The notes under the pieces are model-generated. The model was not told where the DNA came from. It did not search any database and saw only the letters and a program-made list of their open reading frames with translations. The translations under genes were made by a program, and so were the position numbers. Positions 25,588 through 33,433 of a DNA stretch of 47,971 nucleotides are shown here, in pieces. How positions within the stretch are numbered: the stretch's first letter is position 1; each line of letters opens with the position of its first letter. The DNA is from UMGS1649 sp045651205 (GTDB lineage Bacteria; Bacillota; Clostridia; TANB77; CAG-465). The DNA lies in assembly GCA_045651205.1 (NCBI GenBank), contig JAZRSA010000057.1, positions 1 to 47,971 on the forward strand. The letters run 5' to 3'.

Positions 25588-25724
25588 TATGTATAATGTG
25601 CAAGTTTAAAGAAAGAGAAAATGTAACGTGCTAGCAAATGCAGTCTATTGAAAACGCTTATAGCTGTAAGATATTTTTGTACGTTTGAATTTAAGTTATA
25701 CTTGTAAATAAGTCTACATAATTA
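25588..25724. other. Non-coding gap upstream of the flotillin promoter
   Basis: The gap between the PstS-like gene and flotillin is about 325 bases. This part has no coding signal, hairpin or repeat that I can support. The rest of the gap holds the promoter at 25725-25753 and a leader of about 105 bases with no clear structure. Confidence 0.5.
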
Positions 25725-25753
25725 TTGACTTTTTATGTAAATTGTAATATAAT
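25725..25753 (+). promoter_or_regulatory. Flotillin promoter
   Basis: TTGACT (25725-25730), 17-base spacer, TATAAT (25748-25753). Confidence 0.82.
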
Positions 25754-25866
25754 ATTGCCCGAGTTTTATTGCTAAGTTCAATCGTATAATTACAATGAAA
25801 GAACGAAAACAGAAATAAGTAGTTTGTACAACAATATGTAGAAATAGCAAAAGGAGAACAAAAACT

Positions 25867-27588
25867 ATGGAAATTCTTATCCCTATCGGCATTGGCGTTG
25901 GCGCTGTTGTCGCTCTCATCATCTTCCTTGCATGCATATACAAGGTTGCTGATGTAGATAAAGCACTCATTATCACCGGTGGCAAAGAACCTGTCATCAA
26001 AGTATCGGGTGGTGCATTTGTCATCCCGGTATTCCGTAAAGCAAGTTACTTTGATCTTTGTATGCTTACTGTTACGGCAGATGCAGACGAAATTAAGACA
26101 TCTACCGCGGTACCGGTTGTTTGTGACTGGACTGCCCAGATTAGACCTTGCGTGTCTGATCCTGTAAAACTGCGTACTGCGATTATTTCCTTTAAAGAGA
26201 GAGGTAATCAGGGTATCATCGATGATGTTAAGCTTACCCTTATGGGTGCTGTTCGTGACGTTGTTGCTGCAATGACTCCTGAACAGATTCTTCGTGAAAA
26301 GGAAGAATACAAGAAGCTCATTCAGACTGCTGTAAGTGATGAATTGGATAACATGGGCCTTGAGCTTGTGTCTCTTAACATCCAGGATATCACGGACAAC
26401 AACGATTACTTCAACAACATCGCTGCTATCGATGCAGCGGAAAAGCAACAGGCTGCAGATATCAAGAGAGCTGAGGTAGACAAGACTACCCGTCAGAAGC
26501 AGGCTATTGCTAAGAAGGAAGCAGAGATTGCTGAAGCTCAGGCAAGACAGGATGCAGAGATTGCTCGTATGACCGCTGAGCAGACCGAGAAAGAAAAGCG
26601 TAAGGAAACAGATATGAAGCTTGCGCAGTTTAAGATGGAAACAGACACTGCCAACGCCAACGCAGAAATTGCGAAGGAACTTCAGATGACCATTCGTCAG
26701 AAGGAAGTCGAAGAGCGTAAGGGTGCTGTTGAAATCACTCGTCAGGAGCAGGCAAACCTTGCTGCACAGAAGGAACGCGAGGTTATGATTACTCGTGCGG
26801 AAGCCGAGAAAGAAACCAAGCGTGTTAACGCAGAAGCCGAGGCTAACGTTAAGTCTATCGAAGCTGATGCTAAGATTAAGGTTGCAGAACGTGAAGCTGA
26901 TGCTGCGCGTAAGGCTGCACAGGGTGAAGCTGACGTTGAGACCACCAAGGCAGAAGCACGTGTGAAGGTTGCGACTAACGATGCAGAAGCAGTTAAGAAA
27001 GCTGCAGAAGCAGAAGCACACAAGACTCGTGCAGAAGGTGAAGCGGCTGCAGCTGTTGCTCAGGCAAAGGCTATCGCAGAAGCAGAAGGTATCAAGGCGC
27101 AGAAACTTGCTGAGGCTGAAGGTATCAAAGCTCAAAAGCTTGCAGAAGCAGAAGGCTTGAAGGCGACACTTCATGCTCAGGCTGAAGGTGAAAGAGAGCT
27201 TGCAGAAGCAAGAGCTTCTAACGAGAAGGTTAACTTCGAGATTGAGAAGCTTAAGATTCAGACTGAGGCTCAGATCAAAATTGCAACTGCTCAGGCTGAA
27301 ATCATGGCTAACATCGGTCAGAACGCTGAGTTCATTAACATCGGGGGTGGCAGCATCCCCGGTGTAAGCGGCGCTACCGGTAATGTCCTTATCGATACGC
27401 TTGCTCAGTTCCCTGCACTTATGAAGGTGCTCAACACTCAGAATGAGGCACTTAACGGCCGTCCTGTAACCGAAGAGGTAAAAGACCTTTCTAAGGCAAT
27501 TGGTGCTGGCCTGAGTGCTCTTAGAAAGCCGGATGAGGCAACACCTTCTACTGTAACCGAAGAAACGGTAGACACTGTAACTGAATAA
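25867..27588 (+). CDS. Flotillin-like SPFH/band 7 protein
   Basis: 573 aa. One N-terminal membrane helix (residues ~4-25) precedes an SPFH domain to about residue 190 (DVDKALIITGGKEPVIKVSG, then MTPEQILREKEEYK and LVSLNIQDITD). Residues ~195-480 are a long Ala/Glu/Lys coiled coil with AEAE-type heptads and the repeats AEAEGIKAQKL. The C-terminus has a Gly-rich stretch and DTLAQFPALMKVLN. Flotillins scaffold membrane microdomains. RBS AAGGAG. It is monocistronic. A sample line (26461-26520) has 28 of 60 G/C, against 15 of 60 in a nearby gene (28081-28140), and CGT arginine is common. The codon style differs from the surroundings. Confidence 0.92.
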   Translation: MEILIPIGIGVGAVVALIIFLACIYKVADVDKALIITGGKEPVIKVSGGAFVIPVFRKASYFDLCMLTVTADADEIKTSTAVPVVCDWTAQIRPCVSDPVKLRTAIISFKERGNQGIIDDVKLTLMGAVRDVVAAMTPEQILREKEEYKKLIQTAVSDELDNMGLELVSLNIQDITDNNDYFNNIAAIDAAEKQQAADIKRAEVDKTTRQKQAIAKKEAEIAEAQARQDAEIARMTAEQTEKEKRKETDMKLAQFKMETDTANANAEIAKELQMTIRQKEVEERKGAVEITRQEQANLAAQKEREVMITRAEAEKETKRVNAEAEANVKSIEADAKIKVAEREADAARKAAQGEADVETTKAEARVKVATNDAEAVKKAAEAEAHKTRAEGEAAAAVAQAKAIAEAEGIKAQKLAEAEGIKAQKLAEAEGLKATLHAQAEGERELAEARASNEKVNFEIEKLKIQTEAQIKIATAQAEIMANIGQNAEFINIGGGSIPGVSGATGNVLIDTLAQFPALMKVLNTQNEALNGRPVTEEVKDLSKAIGAGLSALRKPDEATPSTVTEETVDTVTE

Positions 27589-27646
27589 TCTTTTTTGCGG
27601 TTGTTTAGAATAAAACTCACAACAAACTACTTATTACAACCAGCTA

Positions 27647-27681
27647 AACCACTCTTGAATAGTTTCAAGAGTGGTTTTCTT
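27647..27681 (+). terminator. Flotillin terminator
   Basis: AACCACTCTTGAA (27647-27659) pairs perfectly with TTCAAGAGTGGTT (27664-27676), then TTCTT. Confidence 0.88.
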
Positions 27682-27712
27682 ATATCTTATATTAGACTTT
27701 TATTCCAATTAG

Positions 27713-27741
27713 TTGCTAATTATTTACGCTTGTGATATTAT
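27713..27741 (+). promoter_or_regulatory. Promoter of the 27769-29977 operon
   Basis: TTGCTA (27713-27718), 17-base spacer, TATTAT (27736-27741) with extended -10 TGA. Confidence 0.72.
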
Positions 27742-27768
27742 GACAATATACAAACAAGGAGAAAACAA

Positions 27769-28047
27769 ATGAAGGGAATGTTAAAAATAATAATTACATT
27801 AACAATATTTGTAATAATTGGATTTGGACTTACAGATTATTATACAGTTTCAAGATTTGAGAAACCAATATTTTGTATAGGTACCGATCTAAAAGATGAT
27901 GGTGGAAGCGGTAGATATACAGGTCTAGGTTATTCTTTTGATATTGAAGGTAACTTTATGCCAGAAGATGAATTAAAAGGCGTAACAAAATATGACTTTT
28001 ATATATTTGGTAAATATATAACATCGGGAATAATTACAAGAGACTAG
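27769..28047 (+). CDS. Small membrane-anchored protein with DDGGSGRY motif
   Basis: 92 aa. Residues 3-23 are a membrane helix or uncleaved signal, followed by a soluble domain with CIGTDLKDDGGSGRYTGLGY, SFDIEGNFMPEDELKGV and YDFYIFGKYI. I recall this phrase pattern from small conserved Firmicute proteins of unknown role, but cannot name the family. RBS AAGGAG. First of four closely spaced genes (gaps 8, 15 and 26 bases). Probably acts at the outer face of the membrane. Confidence 0.75.
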   Translation: MKGMLKIIITLTIFVIIGFGLTDYYTVSRFEKPIFCIGTDLKDDGGSGRYTGLGYSFDIEGNFMPEDELKGVTKYDFYIFGKYITSGIITRD

Positions 28048-28055
28048 GTGGTTTT

Positions 28056-28424
28056 ATGAATAAGAAAATATTAAAAGTAGTGATACTATCTGGTATATTG
28101 TTAGTTTTAATTTCAATTAGTACAGGAGTATTAGCATTAATCTCAAATGAAACATTCTTTAAGACAGAATATAAAGGTGTGGATGGCAAGATTAGATTTG
28201 TGCCAAAGTATTCATATTTTAAGAATGAGTGTTGTATGACGTTAGCTACTTTCTATTCTTTAAGAAGTGAAAAAGAACTAAAAGAAGAAGTAGCAAATTA
28301 TATGAAAGACTTTGAGTATTTTGATGACGAGTCTACATATGGATATATGAAAGAAGATGTATTTATACAAAGTTATGAAGTAGTAAATCACGGAATATAT
28401 AGAACAATACATATTACATATTAG
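28056..28424 (+). CDS. Unrecognised 122-aa membrane-anchored protein
   Basis: 122 aa. An N-terminal hydrophobic helix (residues ~6-28, VVILSGILLVLISISTGVLA) precedes a soluble acidic domain with a Cys pair (KNECCMTLATFYSLRSEKEL). The RBS GGTGG overlaps the spacer after the preceding stop. No recognised domain. Likely exported and membrane-held. Operon partner of the genes at 27769, 28440 and 28838. Confidence 0.72.
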   Translation: MNKKILKVVILSGILLVLISISTGVLALISNETFFKTEYKGVDGKIRFVPKYSYFKNECCMTLATFYSLRSEKELKEEVANYMKDFEYFDDESTYGYMKEDVFIQSYEVVNHGIYRTIHITY

Positions 28425-28439
28425 GAAGGAAGAAAAACA

Positions 28440-28811
28440 ATGTTATTAGTTATATTAATAGTAATAGGAGTATTTTTAATAATACTAGTACAATCAAATA
28501 TGAATAATAAACAAATGGTACAAAATATAGAAGGAATAGAACAACCTGTAATATTAAGCGATGGAAATACTGTAAATGCAAAAATAGATATAAGTTATCT
28601 GGTTGTAGAACCTAAAAAGGCAGATAAGGCTATTGGTAGTAAACTACATTATGAAGGTTTTGCTATACTTAGAAATATGCTTTCAAAACCAAGTTACAAT
28701 TATTGTGAATCAATAAGGATTAAAAGAAACTTAGAAAACGAATTGAATATAAAAGCAAAGGATATGGGTGCGGAGATTATTGAAGTTACTATCAATTTCG
28801 CGCAAAGATAA
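28440..28811 (+). CDS. Single-helix protein with minimal SPFH-like core
   Basis: 123 aa. One N-terminal membrane helix (MLLVILIVIGVFLIILVQS) precedes a domain whose wording resembles the core of band 7/SPFH proteins: VNAKIDISYLVVEPKKADKA early and LNIKAKDMGAEIIEVTINFA at the end. It lacks the coiled coil of true flotillins. The resemblance is a pattern judgement, not a profile match. It lies about 850 bases downstream of the flotillin gene but in a separate transcription unit. RBS AGGAAGG. Confidence 0.65.
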   Translation: MLLVILIVIGVFLIILVQSNMNNKQMVQNIEGIEQPVILSDGNTVNAKIDISYLVVEPKKADKAIGSKLHYEGFAILRNMLSKPSYNYCESIRIKRNLENELNIKAKDMGAEIIEVTINFAQR

Positions 28812-28837
28812 ATAATATTAGGAAGGAAATAAAGCAA

Positions 28838-29977
28838 ATGGAAGAGAAAAAAGGAAGAGATACATTATCTAGATTTTTTAGAAATGTAGTATTGATACTC
28901 GCTGCATGGTGGTTAATAAATAACATGACAGTTTTAGGAGCAGTATTATCTAAAGTGGCAAATATATTGCTACCATTTATAATAGGTGGAGCAATAGCCT
29001 TTATAATAAACATACCAATGTCATTCTTTGAGAAACATATGGGATGGATTAAAATTAAGGTGATAAAAAGATTAATTGCAATTATATTATCTATTGCAAT
29101 AGTATCTTTAATTATATATTTAATAATAAACTTAATTGTTCCAGAACTAGGTTCAATTATTAATATGCTAATAACTAACATACCATATTATATAACTGAG
29201 CTTAAGGAGTTAGCAACTAAATGGGATTTAACAGAATATATAAACAAACTAAATTTAGATGAAACAAGTCTAAAAGCACAAATATTATCTGTAGCATCAA
29301 ATGTATTTACATCATCACTTACACTAGTTACATCAGTATTTGGAGTTGTATCTACAGCAATAATTTCATTAATATTTGCAATATATGTTCTTGCAAGTAA
29401 AGAGAAAATTGCAGAAGTACTTAAAACATTACTTAATGTATATGCACCAAAGAAAGCAAAGAAGATCATAGACTTAGGAAGCTTAACAAGCAATTCGTTT
29501 AAGAGTTTCTTTACAGTACAATGTTTAGAAGCAATAATATTAGGTGTGCTATGTTATATAGGTATGGTAATATTAAAAATACCATATGCAATACCAATTA
29601 GTGTATTAATATCTGTAACAGCATTAGTACCAATAGTTGGTGGAATTGTTGGTATAATAATCGGAGCAATATTAATAGTTGCAGTTGAACCTACAAAAGC
29701 ACTACCGTTTATAATATTCATGGTAATATTACAACAATTCGAAGGTAATGTAATTTATCCAAAAGTTGTAGGTGAATCTTTAGGGCTACCTGGAATACTT
29801 GTTTTAGTGGCAGTAACATTAGGTGGTAATATGTTTGGCGTACTTGGAATGTTATTAAGTGTTCCAACAGCAGTTGTAATATATACATTAATTAAAAACG
29901 ATATTAAAGATAAAACTAAAAAAGATAAGAAAGAAATAAAAGAAACAAAACCTAAAAAAGAAATCAAAAAGGCATAA
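28838..29977 (+). CDS. AI-2E family transporter (PerM-like)
   Basis: 379 aa, about eight membrane helices. The C-terminal half has the family's conserved blocks: VSVTALVPIVGGIVGIIIGA-like wording (SVTALVPIVGGIVG), QQFEGNVIYPKVVGESLGLP and GNMFGVLGMLLSVPTAVVIY, ending in a Lys-rich tail. Family members export diverse small solutes or ions; AI-2 transport is shown for only a few. RBS AGGAAGG. Last gene of the operon; the promoter of leader copy B begins immediately after its stop. Confidence 0.92.
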   Translation: MEEKKGRDTLSRFFRNVVLILAAWWLINNMTVLGAVLSKVANILLPFIIGGAIAFIINIPMSFFEKHMGWIKIKVIKRLIAIILSIAIVSLIIYLIINLIVPELGSIINMLITNIPYYITELKELATKWDLTEYINKLNLDETSLKAQILSVASNVFTSSLTLVTSVFGVVSTAIISLIFAIYVLASKEKIAEVLKTLLNVYAPKKAKKIIDLGSLTSNSFKSFFTVQCLEAIILGVLCYIGMVILKIPYAIPISVLISVTALVPIVGGIVGIIIGAILIVAVEPTKALPFIIFMVILQQFEGNVIYPKVVGESLGLPGILVLVAVTLGGNMFGVLGMLLSVPTAVVIYTLIKNDIKDKTKKDKKEIKETKPKKEIKKA

Positions 29978-29982
29978 ATATA

Positions 29983-30011
29983 TTTACAAAAAAGCCAATA
30001 TGTAATAGAAT
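29983..30011 (+). promoter_or_regulatory. Conserved-spacer promoter (site 4), leader copy B
   Basis: TTTACA (29983-29988), spacer AAAAAGCCAATATGTAA, TAGAAT (30006-30011). Confidence 0.62.
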
Positions 30012-30035
30012 AAAAACATAAAGAGGGGTAAACAA

Positions 30036-30098
30036 ATGATAAAAAACGCTGAAAGCCTTGCGGCTGTACACACACACACACACACAATACAGTTCTAG
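30036..30098 (+). CDS. Putative 20-aa leader peptide, copy B
   Basis: The ATG follows GAGGGG by 7 bases. MIKNAESLAAV is identical to copy A, then HTHTHT is read from the (CA)9 repeat, and TAG at 30096-30098 stops translation inside the last hairpin. One extra CA unit would let the frame run to a TAA just before the attenuator, past the outer stem; one fewer would stop at TAG 30107-30109. Translation is unproven. Confidence 0.5.
   Translation: MIKNAESLAAVHTHTHTIQF
30069..30086 (+). repeat. (CA)9 dinucleotide repeat inside leader copy B
   Basis: Nine uninterrupted CA units, replacing the (TA)8 of copy A at the same place in the leader. Confidence 0.95.
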
Positions 30099-30142
30099 TA
30101 AAAAACTAGAGGCGTTTTTGTACCCAAAAATAAGTTAAAACT

Positions 30143-30188
30143 AGCAAAGTAACACATACTAAATAGGTATGTGCTGCTTTGCTTTTTT
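30143..30188 (+). terminator. Leader attenuator terminator, copy B
   Basis: AGCAAAG (30143-30149) pairs with CTTTGCT (30177-30183), inner CACATAC with GTATGTG, then TTTTTT. The G-U pair of copy A is G-C here. Confidence 0.87.
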
Positions 30189-30214
30189 GCATGCAAAAGA
30201 AGGAGGAATAGAAA

Positions 30215-32017
30215 ATGCAAAAGAAAAAAGGTATATCCTTAATAGTATTAGTTATTACGATAATAGTAATGATAATATTAGCAGCTAGTGTAGTTATATC
30301 TTTAAATAGTACTAGCGTTATAGATAGAGCAAATCAAGCAGTTAAATTATCGGATGAAAAACAAGTTCAAAATTTAGCAGCAATAATATGGTCTGAAACT
30401 TACTTGAATAATGAAAGAGATGAAAATTTAGAAAGAATAGTAAAAGAAGAGTTGGCTAAACAAGGAGTTACTGAGGATAAGTGGAATATACAAGTCTCTA
30501 ATTCAGGAATCAGTGTAACTAATAAATCAACTAACACATTGACATTAAACGAATATGGTTTTTATTACGATCAACCATATATATCAAGTGATACAAAAAT
30601 GACAGTATGTTTTATGAAAGATGGAGATATTATAATTCTTTCTGATAATGCTGAAGTTATAAAAGGAACATATACAATAAATGATAATGCATTGTATATA
30701 GAAACATTAATAGGCAATGCCACAGGAATAATTTCAAATAAAGGGTGTTCAATTAATGTCGCCGAGCTTTCGACAGTTTTTGAAACAACTTCAATAGACA
30801 GAAGAATATATTTTGACGAAGAAAATTTATATTTTTATTCACAAATAGATGACGGGTATGTTGTAAAACCACTAGAAAAAAACAAAGAAGAATACAATCC
30901 TATTTTGTCTAGTGTATATGGAAATCCTGTAGTAGCTTTAGCAGAAGGAGCGTATGAAGGAAATGAAAAAATAATTACTGCACCAAAATTGCCAGAAAGC
31001 ATTAAGAATATAAAAGAAAATGCTTTCAGCGATTGTACAAACTTAGAGTATGTAGATTTCCCGCAGCAGTTAGAAATAATATCAGATTACGCGTTTTATA
31101 ATTGTAATTCTTTGAAAGATATAGAATTCCCCGAAGGATTGTTAGAAATAGGAGAATACGCATTTAGAAATTGTAATTCTCTTACAAAGTTAGTTATTTC
31201 TAAAAATATAACAACTATAGGTGTTGGCGCGTTTATAGAATGTTCGAACGTTTCTATATTATCCTTTGAAAAAAATAGCAAATTAAAAAAGATTGATAAT
31301 TCTGCCTTCGCCGACTGTAATAAGATTGAAAGTGCTGTCATACCTGCTGAGGTAGAAGTTATAGGTGGTATGGCGTTTGGATTTCATAGAACCACATCGG
31401 AAATAGATAGTTTATTGACTAATTTTGCATTCGAGGAGAATTCGAAATTAAAACGCATGGGCAATGATGTGTTTTTTGGATGTGATTCGTTAATAAAAAT
31501 TAATATACCAAGTTCTGTAGAGGAATTAGGGAGTGGAATATTTCAGCATTGCCCTAATATCGAAGAGATAAATGTTGATGCAAATAATAAATATTATACA
31601 TCAATAGATGGTGTTCTATATAATAAAGAAGTGTCAACATTAATATGTTATCCACAAGCTAAGAAAGGCAACACATATACAATGCCAAATACAGTAGTAT
31701 TAATAAAATATGCAGCTTTATGGGATTGCTTGAAATTGGAATATATTAATTTATCCAACACATTAGTAAAAATAGAAAATAGAGCGTTTGATGGTTGCCG
31801 TTATCTAAAAGAAATATTTATTCCAAATAGCGTGAAAGAAATAGGACAACTTAATTTTTATACATGCGATAGATTAAGCCGAATAACTTTTGAAAATCAA
31901 ATAGGTTGGACAATGCACAATGGTACAAACATTCAAACGATAGATGTAAGCGATCCGATTAAAAACTTGACATATGTAAAAGGTGATAATGATTTAATGT
32001 TTTTAAGTAGAAGTTAA
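30215..32017 (+). CDS. Pilin-like protein with BspA-type leucine-rich repeats
   Basis: 600 aa, RBS AAGGAGG. MQKKKG then ISLIVLVITIIVMIILAASV is the prepilin-like signal (Val at +5). Residues ~40-105 are the helical stem (QVQNLAAIIWSETYL). Then NEYGFYYDQPY is shared with the protein at 13369. From ~250 to 560 are LRR_5/BspA repeats of the type (A)F-x2-C-x2-L-x2-(I/V)-x-(I/F)-P, such as NAFSDCTNLEYVDFPQQLEI and YAFYNCNSLKDIEFPEGLLE. BspA proteins bind host or microbial surfaces in other bacteria. Here the repeats would be displayed from a pilin-like membrane helix. Controlled by leader copy B. Confidence 0.87.
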   Translation: MQKKKGISLIVLVITIIVMIILAASVVISLNSTSVIDRANQAVKLSDEKQVQNLAAIIWSETYLNNERDENLERIVKEELAKQGVTEDKWNIQVSNSGISVTNKSTNTLTLNEYGFYYDQPYISSDTKMTVCFMKDGDIIILSDNAEVIKGTYTINDNALYIETLIGNATGIISNKGCSINVAELSTVFETTSIDRRIYFDEENLYFYSQIDDGYVVKPLEKNKEEYNPILSSVYGNPVVALAEGAYEGNEKIITAPKLPESIKNIKENAFSDCTNLEYVDFPQQLEIISDYAFYNCNSLKDIEFPEGLLEIGEYAFRNCNSLTKLVISKNITTIGVGAFIECSNVSILSFEKNSKLKKIDNSAFADCNKIESAVIPAEVEVIGGMAFGFHRTTSEIDSLLTNFAFEENSKLKRMGNDVFFGCDSLIKINIPSSVEELGSGIFQHCPNIEEINVDANNKYYTSIDGVLYNKEVSTLICYPQAKKGNTYTMPNTVVLIKYAALWDCLKLEYINLSNTLVKIENRAFDGCRYLKEIFIPNSVKEIGQLNFYTCDRLSRITFENQIGWTMHNGTNIQTIDVSDPIKNLTYVKGDNDLMFLSRS

Positions 32018-32031
32018 TATAAAAATATTAT

Positions 32032-32071
32032 AAAAAACAAATCAACGAGTTTCTATATTGATTTGTTTTTT
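32032..32071 (+). terminator. Terminator after the LRR gene
   Basis: AAAAAACAAATCAA (32032-32045) pairs perfectly with TTGATTTGTTTTTT (32058-32071). Confidence 0.87.
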
Positions 32072-32079
32072 GTATATAG

Positions 32080-32108
32080 TTGAACAGATACTAAACATGT
32101 GATAGAAT
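32080..32108 (+). promoter_or_regulatory. Promoter of the HD-hydrolase/DUF1893 pair
   Basis: TTGAAC (32080-32085), 17-base spacer, TAGAAT (32103-32108) with extended -10 TGA. Confidence 0.72.
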
Positions 32109-32133
32109 TTCATTAAATATTCAGGAGGTATAT

Positions 32134-32769
32134 ATGAAGGATTTAGTAAATGTAAATTTAAGAAGATACATTGAGGAAAATATATTACCGGAATACAATT
32201 TAAATGATAAAGGTCACAACATAGACCACATAGAATTTGTATTAAATAGAGCATATGAAATATCTCTAAATTATGAACTTAATCTAGATATGTTGTACAC
32301 AGTTGTTTCTTTTCATGATATAGCCTGTCATATAAATAGAGAAGAACATGAAATACTTTCTGCAAAAAGAATGTATGAAGATGATGTGTTAAAATCTTTC
32401 TTTACAGAAGATGAAAGAATAATTATGAAAGAAGCAATAGAAGATCATAGAGCTTCCTTAGAATATGTTCCAAGAAATATATATGGAAAGATATTATCTT
32501 CTGCAGATAGAAAAATAGACATAGATATTTATCTTACATCATCTATGGGATTTAGTATTAAAAAGAATCCTTTAATTACAGACGAAGATGTAATAGAAGA
32601 ATCTTACCAGTTTGCTATAAAGAAATTTGGTAAAGAAGGCTACGCTACCACTAAGATGTATGTAGAAGATAGAAAATACAAAGAATATCTAGAAGAAATA
32701 CAAAGACTAATAGATAATAAAGAAGAATATATATTAAGAGCTAAAAAAGTACTAGAAGGATTAAGATAA
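32134..32769 (+). CDS. HD-domain phosphohydrolase
   Basis: 211 aa. Metal ligands of an HD domain are visible: GHNIDHIEFV (early His), then VSFHDIACH (the HD pair) and a later EDHRAS. Such small HD proteins hydrolyse nucleotides or other phosphoesters; the substrate is unknown. RBS AGGAGG. The stop overlaps the next start by one base (TAATG), so it is co-translated with the DUF1893 gene. It has a canonical promoter. Confidence 0.87.
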   Translation: MKDLVNVNLRRYIEENILPEYNLNDKGHNIDHIEFVLNRAYEISLNYELNLDMLYTVVSFHDIACHINREEHEILSAKRMYEDDVLKSFFTEDERIIMKEAIEDHRASLEYVPRNIYGKILSSADRKIDIDIYLTSSMGFSIKKNPLITDEDVIEESYQFAIKKFGKEGYATTKMYVEDRKYKEYLEEIQRLIDNKEEYILRAKKVLEGLR

Positions 32770-33176
32770 TGGATAAAATGAAAGAATTAATAACAAGGCT
32801 TGAAGAAAAAGATGCAAGCCTTGTTGTGTTATACAGAAATGATGAAATAAAAGAGTATTACAATAAAAGGGTAATAGATATAGTAAATATAATAAAAATG
32901 GATAAAAATGCCCTTTCTGGCGCTTGTGTGGCAGATAAAATAATAGGAAAGACTGCAGCGAGTCTTCTTGCTATATCTGGTGTTAAAGAAATATATGCAG
33001 GAAAGCTTAGTAAGTTTGCAATACCTGTTTTAGAAAAATATAACATTAAGTATTCTTATGGTGAAATAATAGAGTATGTAATAAATAATGATAAAACAGG
33101 AATGTGCCCAATGGAAAATAAATTTAAGGATGAAGAAAATATACAAGTTATATATGATTACTTTGTAAATAGATAA
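32769..33176 (+). CDS. DUF1893 protein
   Basis: 135 aa. LSGACVADKIIGKTAASLLA, then GVKEIYAGKLSKFAIPVLEK and the C-terminal TGMCPMENKF are the family's hallmarks; the fold resembles cytidine deaminase, though the zinc-site residues of true deaminases are not all evident. Function is unknown. Start overlaps the upstream HD gene by one base. Confidence 0.87.
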   Translation: MDKMKELITRLEEKDASLVVLYRNDEIKEYYNKRVIDIVNIIKMDKNALSGACVADKIIGKTAASLLAISGVKEIYAGKLSKFAIPVLEKYNIKYSYGEIIEYVINNDKTGMCPMENKFKDEENIQVIYDYFVNR

Positions 33177-33219
33177 AGTATAAGAAAAATAAATTTATGT
33201 ATATTTTTTATATCTTTTG

Positions 33220-33228
33220 TGATATAAT
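33220..33228 (+). promoter_or_regulatory. Extended -10 promoter of the candidate ncRNA
   Basis: TGA then TATAAT (33223-33228); the -35 is poor (TATATT). Transcription would start near 33235. Confidence 0.6.
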
Positions 33229-33234
33229 AATTCT

Positions 33235-33429
33235 GCCTGAAACAGTGGAACAACGATTTCACACAAGTAGTCCTAAAGAAGTCGTGGATATAGGCGAAGG
33301 ATGTGTCTACCTATAATAGCTATGGCGGCTTAGACCAGTGTTTAAAGTTATCAAGTCACAAGTAAAGATAATGTAGGCAATTAATATGATTGTTTAGAAA
33401 CAAGATGAATACAGTCTTGTTTCTTTTTT
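33235..33429 (+). ncRNA. Candidate structured ncRNA, about 195 nt
   Basis: This 313-base gap between DUF1893 and the aldo/keto reductase has no ORF but strong pairing. TGCCT (33234-33238) pairs with AGGCA (33375-33379); AAACAGTGG (33240-33248) with CCAGTGTTT (33335-33343, one mismatch); AAGTCG (33279-33284) with CGGCTT (33326-33331); ATAGG (33290-33294) with CCTAT (33310-33314); GTTATC (33347-33352) with GATAAT (33367-33372). It has an extended -10 promoter and an intrinsic terminator. The next gene has its own promoter, so this looks like a trans-acting RNA. The size would fit 6S RNA, but I could not confirm that. Confidence 0.6.
33397..33429 (+). terminator. Terminator of the candidate ncRNA
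   Basis: GAAACAAGA (33397-33405) pairs perfectly with TCTTGTTTC (33415-33423), then TTTTTT. Confidence 0.88.
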
Positions 33430-33433
33430 ATAC

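Larger units (their letters stand above)
30025..30188 (+). promoter_or_regulatory. Structured 5' leader with attenuator, copy B
   Basis: Same architecture as copy A: GGGTA (30026-30030) with TACCC (30121-30125); AAAAACGC (30042-30049) with GCGTTTTT (30112-30119); AGCC/GGCT hairpin with loop TTGC; TGTA/TACA around (CA)9; and TCTAGT (30094-30099) with ACTAGA (30105-30110). The AGCC/GGCT stem is AGTC/GGCT in copy A (C-G replaced by U-G), and the last hairpin has a different sequence in each copy but stays fully paired. The attenuator at 30143-30188 lies just before the RBS of the downstream CDS. Confidence 0.72.

Noticed and set aside
25714..27174. 486-codon open frame on the minus strand
   Set aside because: It lies antisense to the flotillin gene, is full of Cys, Leu and Phe from complemented Ala/Glu repeats, has no RBS, and the plus-strand protein is clearly real.
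26969..27367. Tandem DNA repeats or a CRISPR-like array in the AE-rich part of the flotillin gene
   Set aside because: The near-repeats follow codon periodicity of the AEAEGIKAQKL coiled coil; there are no spacers or palindromic repeats.
29755..30087. Minus-strand frame starting with alternating Cys-Val
   Set aside because: The start is a translation artefact of the (CA)9 repeat, and the frame runs antisense to the AI-2E transporter gene.
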